Positions 63,783 through 64,000 of a DNA stretch of 64,000 bases are shown piece by piece. The stretch is from JAJFKB01 sp965230515. Its GTDB lineage: Bacteria > Pseudomonadota > Gammaproteobacteria > Pseudomonadales > IMCC2047. The notes beneath the pieces were generated by a model that did not search any database, was not told where the DNA came from, and saw only the letters and a list, made by a program, of their open reading frames with translations. How positions within the stretch are numbered: position 1 is the first letter of the stretch; every line of letters begins with the position of its first letter. The translations under genes and the position numbers were made by a program. The stretch covers positions 2,976,001 to 3,040,000 of the forward strand of contig OZ246007.1 of assembly GCA_965230515.1 (NCBI GenBank). The letters run 5' to 3'.

Positions 63783-64000
63783 TTGAGTGAGTTTTTGATT
63801 GAATCACATGTTGAACTGCTGAAAGAGATTATCGAAGTGTTGTGTGATGGTGATGTGCCGGAAGCAATGATGGCACAGTTTGAACAGGAATGTGACGGCA
63901 TCAGTCAGGAGGAGCTGTTGACGCTCTTCAAACAGTTGGATACGCAACAGGTTGATTTTCGTAATTGTGATCGGGTTATCGATTATTTTGAAAATGTGGT
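63783..64000 (+). CDS. DUF438-like protein, N-terminal part (runs off the window)
   Basis: An open frame of 72 codons reaching the window edge. Translation begins SEFLIESHVELLKEIIEVLC and continues with GDVPEAMMAQFEQECDGIS and EELLTLFKQLD. This looks like the N-terminal DUF438 domain, which is usually followed by hemerythrin and PAS domains. TTG start with GGAGG at 63773-63777. Identity of the remaining part cannot be seen. Confidence 0.55.
   Translation, partial: MSEFLIESHVELLKEIIEVLCDGDVPEAMMAQFEQECDGISQEELLTLFKQLDTQQVDFRNCDRVIDYFENV

Noticed and set aside
1..64000. CRISPR array or prophage
   Set aside because: No regularly spaced direct repeats and no phage structural genes were seen anywhere in the window.

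Overview
The window looks like a chromosome segment of a marine-type, aerobic gammaproteobacterium, probably near the Cellvibrionales/Pseudomonadales. The main reason is the right-hand housekeeping block fmdB-like, aspS, yebC, ruvC-ruvA-ruvB, ybgC, tolQRAB-pal-cpoB, queE-queC, tRNA-Lys. This is the order known from Pseudomonas and its relatives. No strain can be named from the sequence alone.

Layout. (1) 1-28.5 kb is a catabolic/redox region. It begins with an F420-type luciferase-like oxidoreductase and an F420:NADP oxidoreductase. A DUF971 protein, an EamA transporter and two membrane proteins built from three copies of one His-containing unit follow. Next comes an envelope operon (YCF48-like lipoprotein, RND/MMPL transporter, DUF1302 and DUF1329 proteins). 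After it lies a three-subunit xanthine-dehydrogenase-family molybdenum hydroxylase, then an overlapping maturation operon (split XdhC, a MoeA-like/MobA-like fusion, a SufS-type desulfurase, a SufU-type protein). A divergently placed MarR regulator precedes a second molybdoenzyme of the DMSO-reductase superfamily with its four-cluster Fe-S and NrfD-like membrane subunits, then FdhD and an XRE regulator. The envelope operon and the molybdo-hydroxylase operon share a near-identical 30-nt upstream element with a 15-bp palindrome, so they are probably one regulon. (2) 28.6-39 kb is ordinary chromosomal material: proS, a 262-bp MITE-like element, a DUF938 methyltransferase, a BaiN/HI0933 flavoprotein, a GlxA-type regulator, a FemAB-like acyltransferase, a HIT protein, CDF and MscS membrane proteins and a DsbA-like protein. 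(3) 39-51 kb is the conserved housekeeping block. (4) 51-57.4 kb, just after tRNA-Lys, is a scarred accessory zone. It holds two ISL3-type transposase remnants, an AAA/DUF4143 ATPase, the 3' half of a tRNA-Arg, a complete IS481-type element, an HDOD protein, a nitrilase gene cut by one in-frame TAG, and a truncated methyltransferase. (5) 57.5-63 kb is a minus-strand operon encoding a 4-hydroxybenzoyl-CoA-reductase-like molybdoenzyme, including the extra [4Fe-4S] cysteine set in the FAD subunit, and an aryl-CoA ligase. A perfect 22-bp palindrome lies upstream. The window ends inside a DUF438-like gene.

How the parts may work together (inference): the left region resembles a self-contained system for taking up a hydrophobic or ring compound, oxidising it with dedicated molybdenum enzymes whose cofactor is sulfurated by locally encoded proteins, and possibly using F420 chemistry. 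The substrate cannot be read from the sequence. The right-end operon would convert an aromatic acid to its CoA thioester and change its ring hydroxylation.
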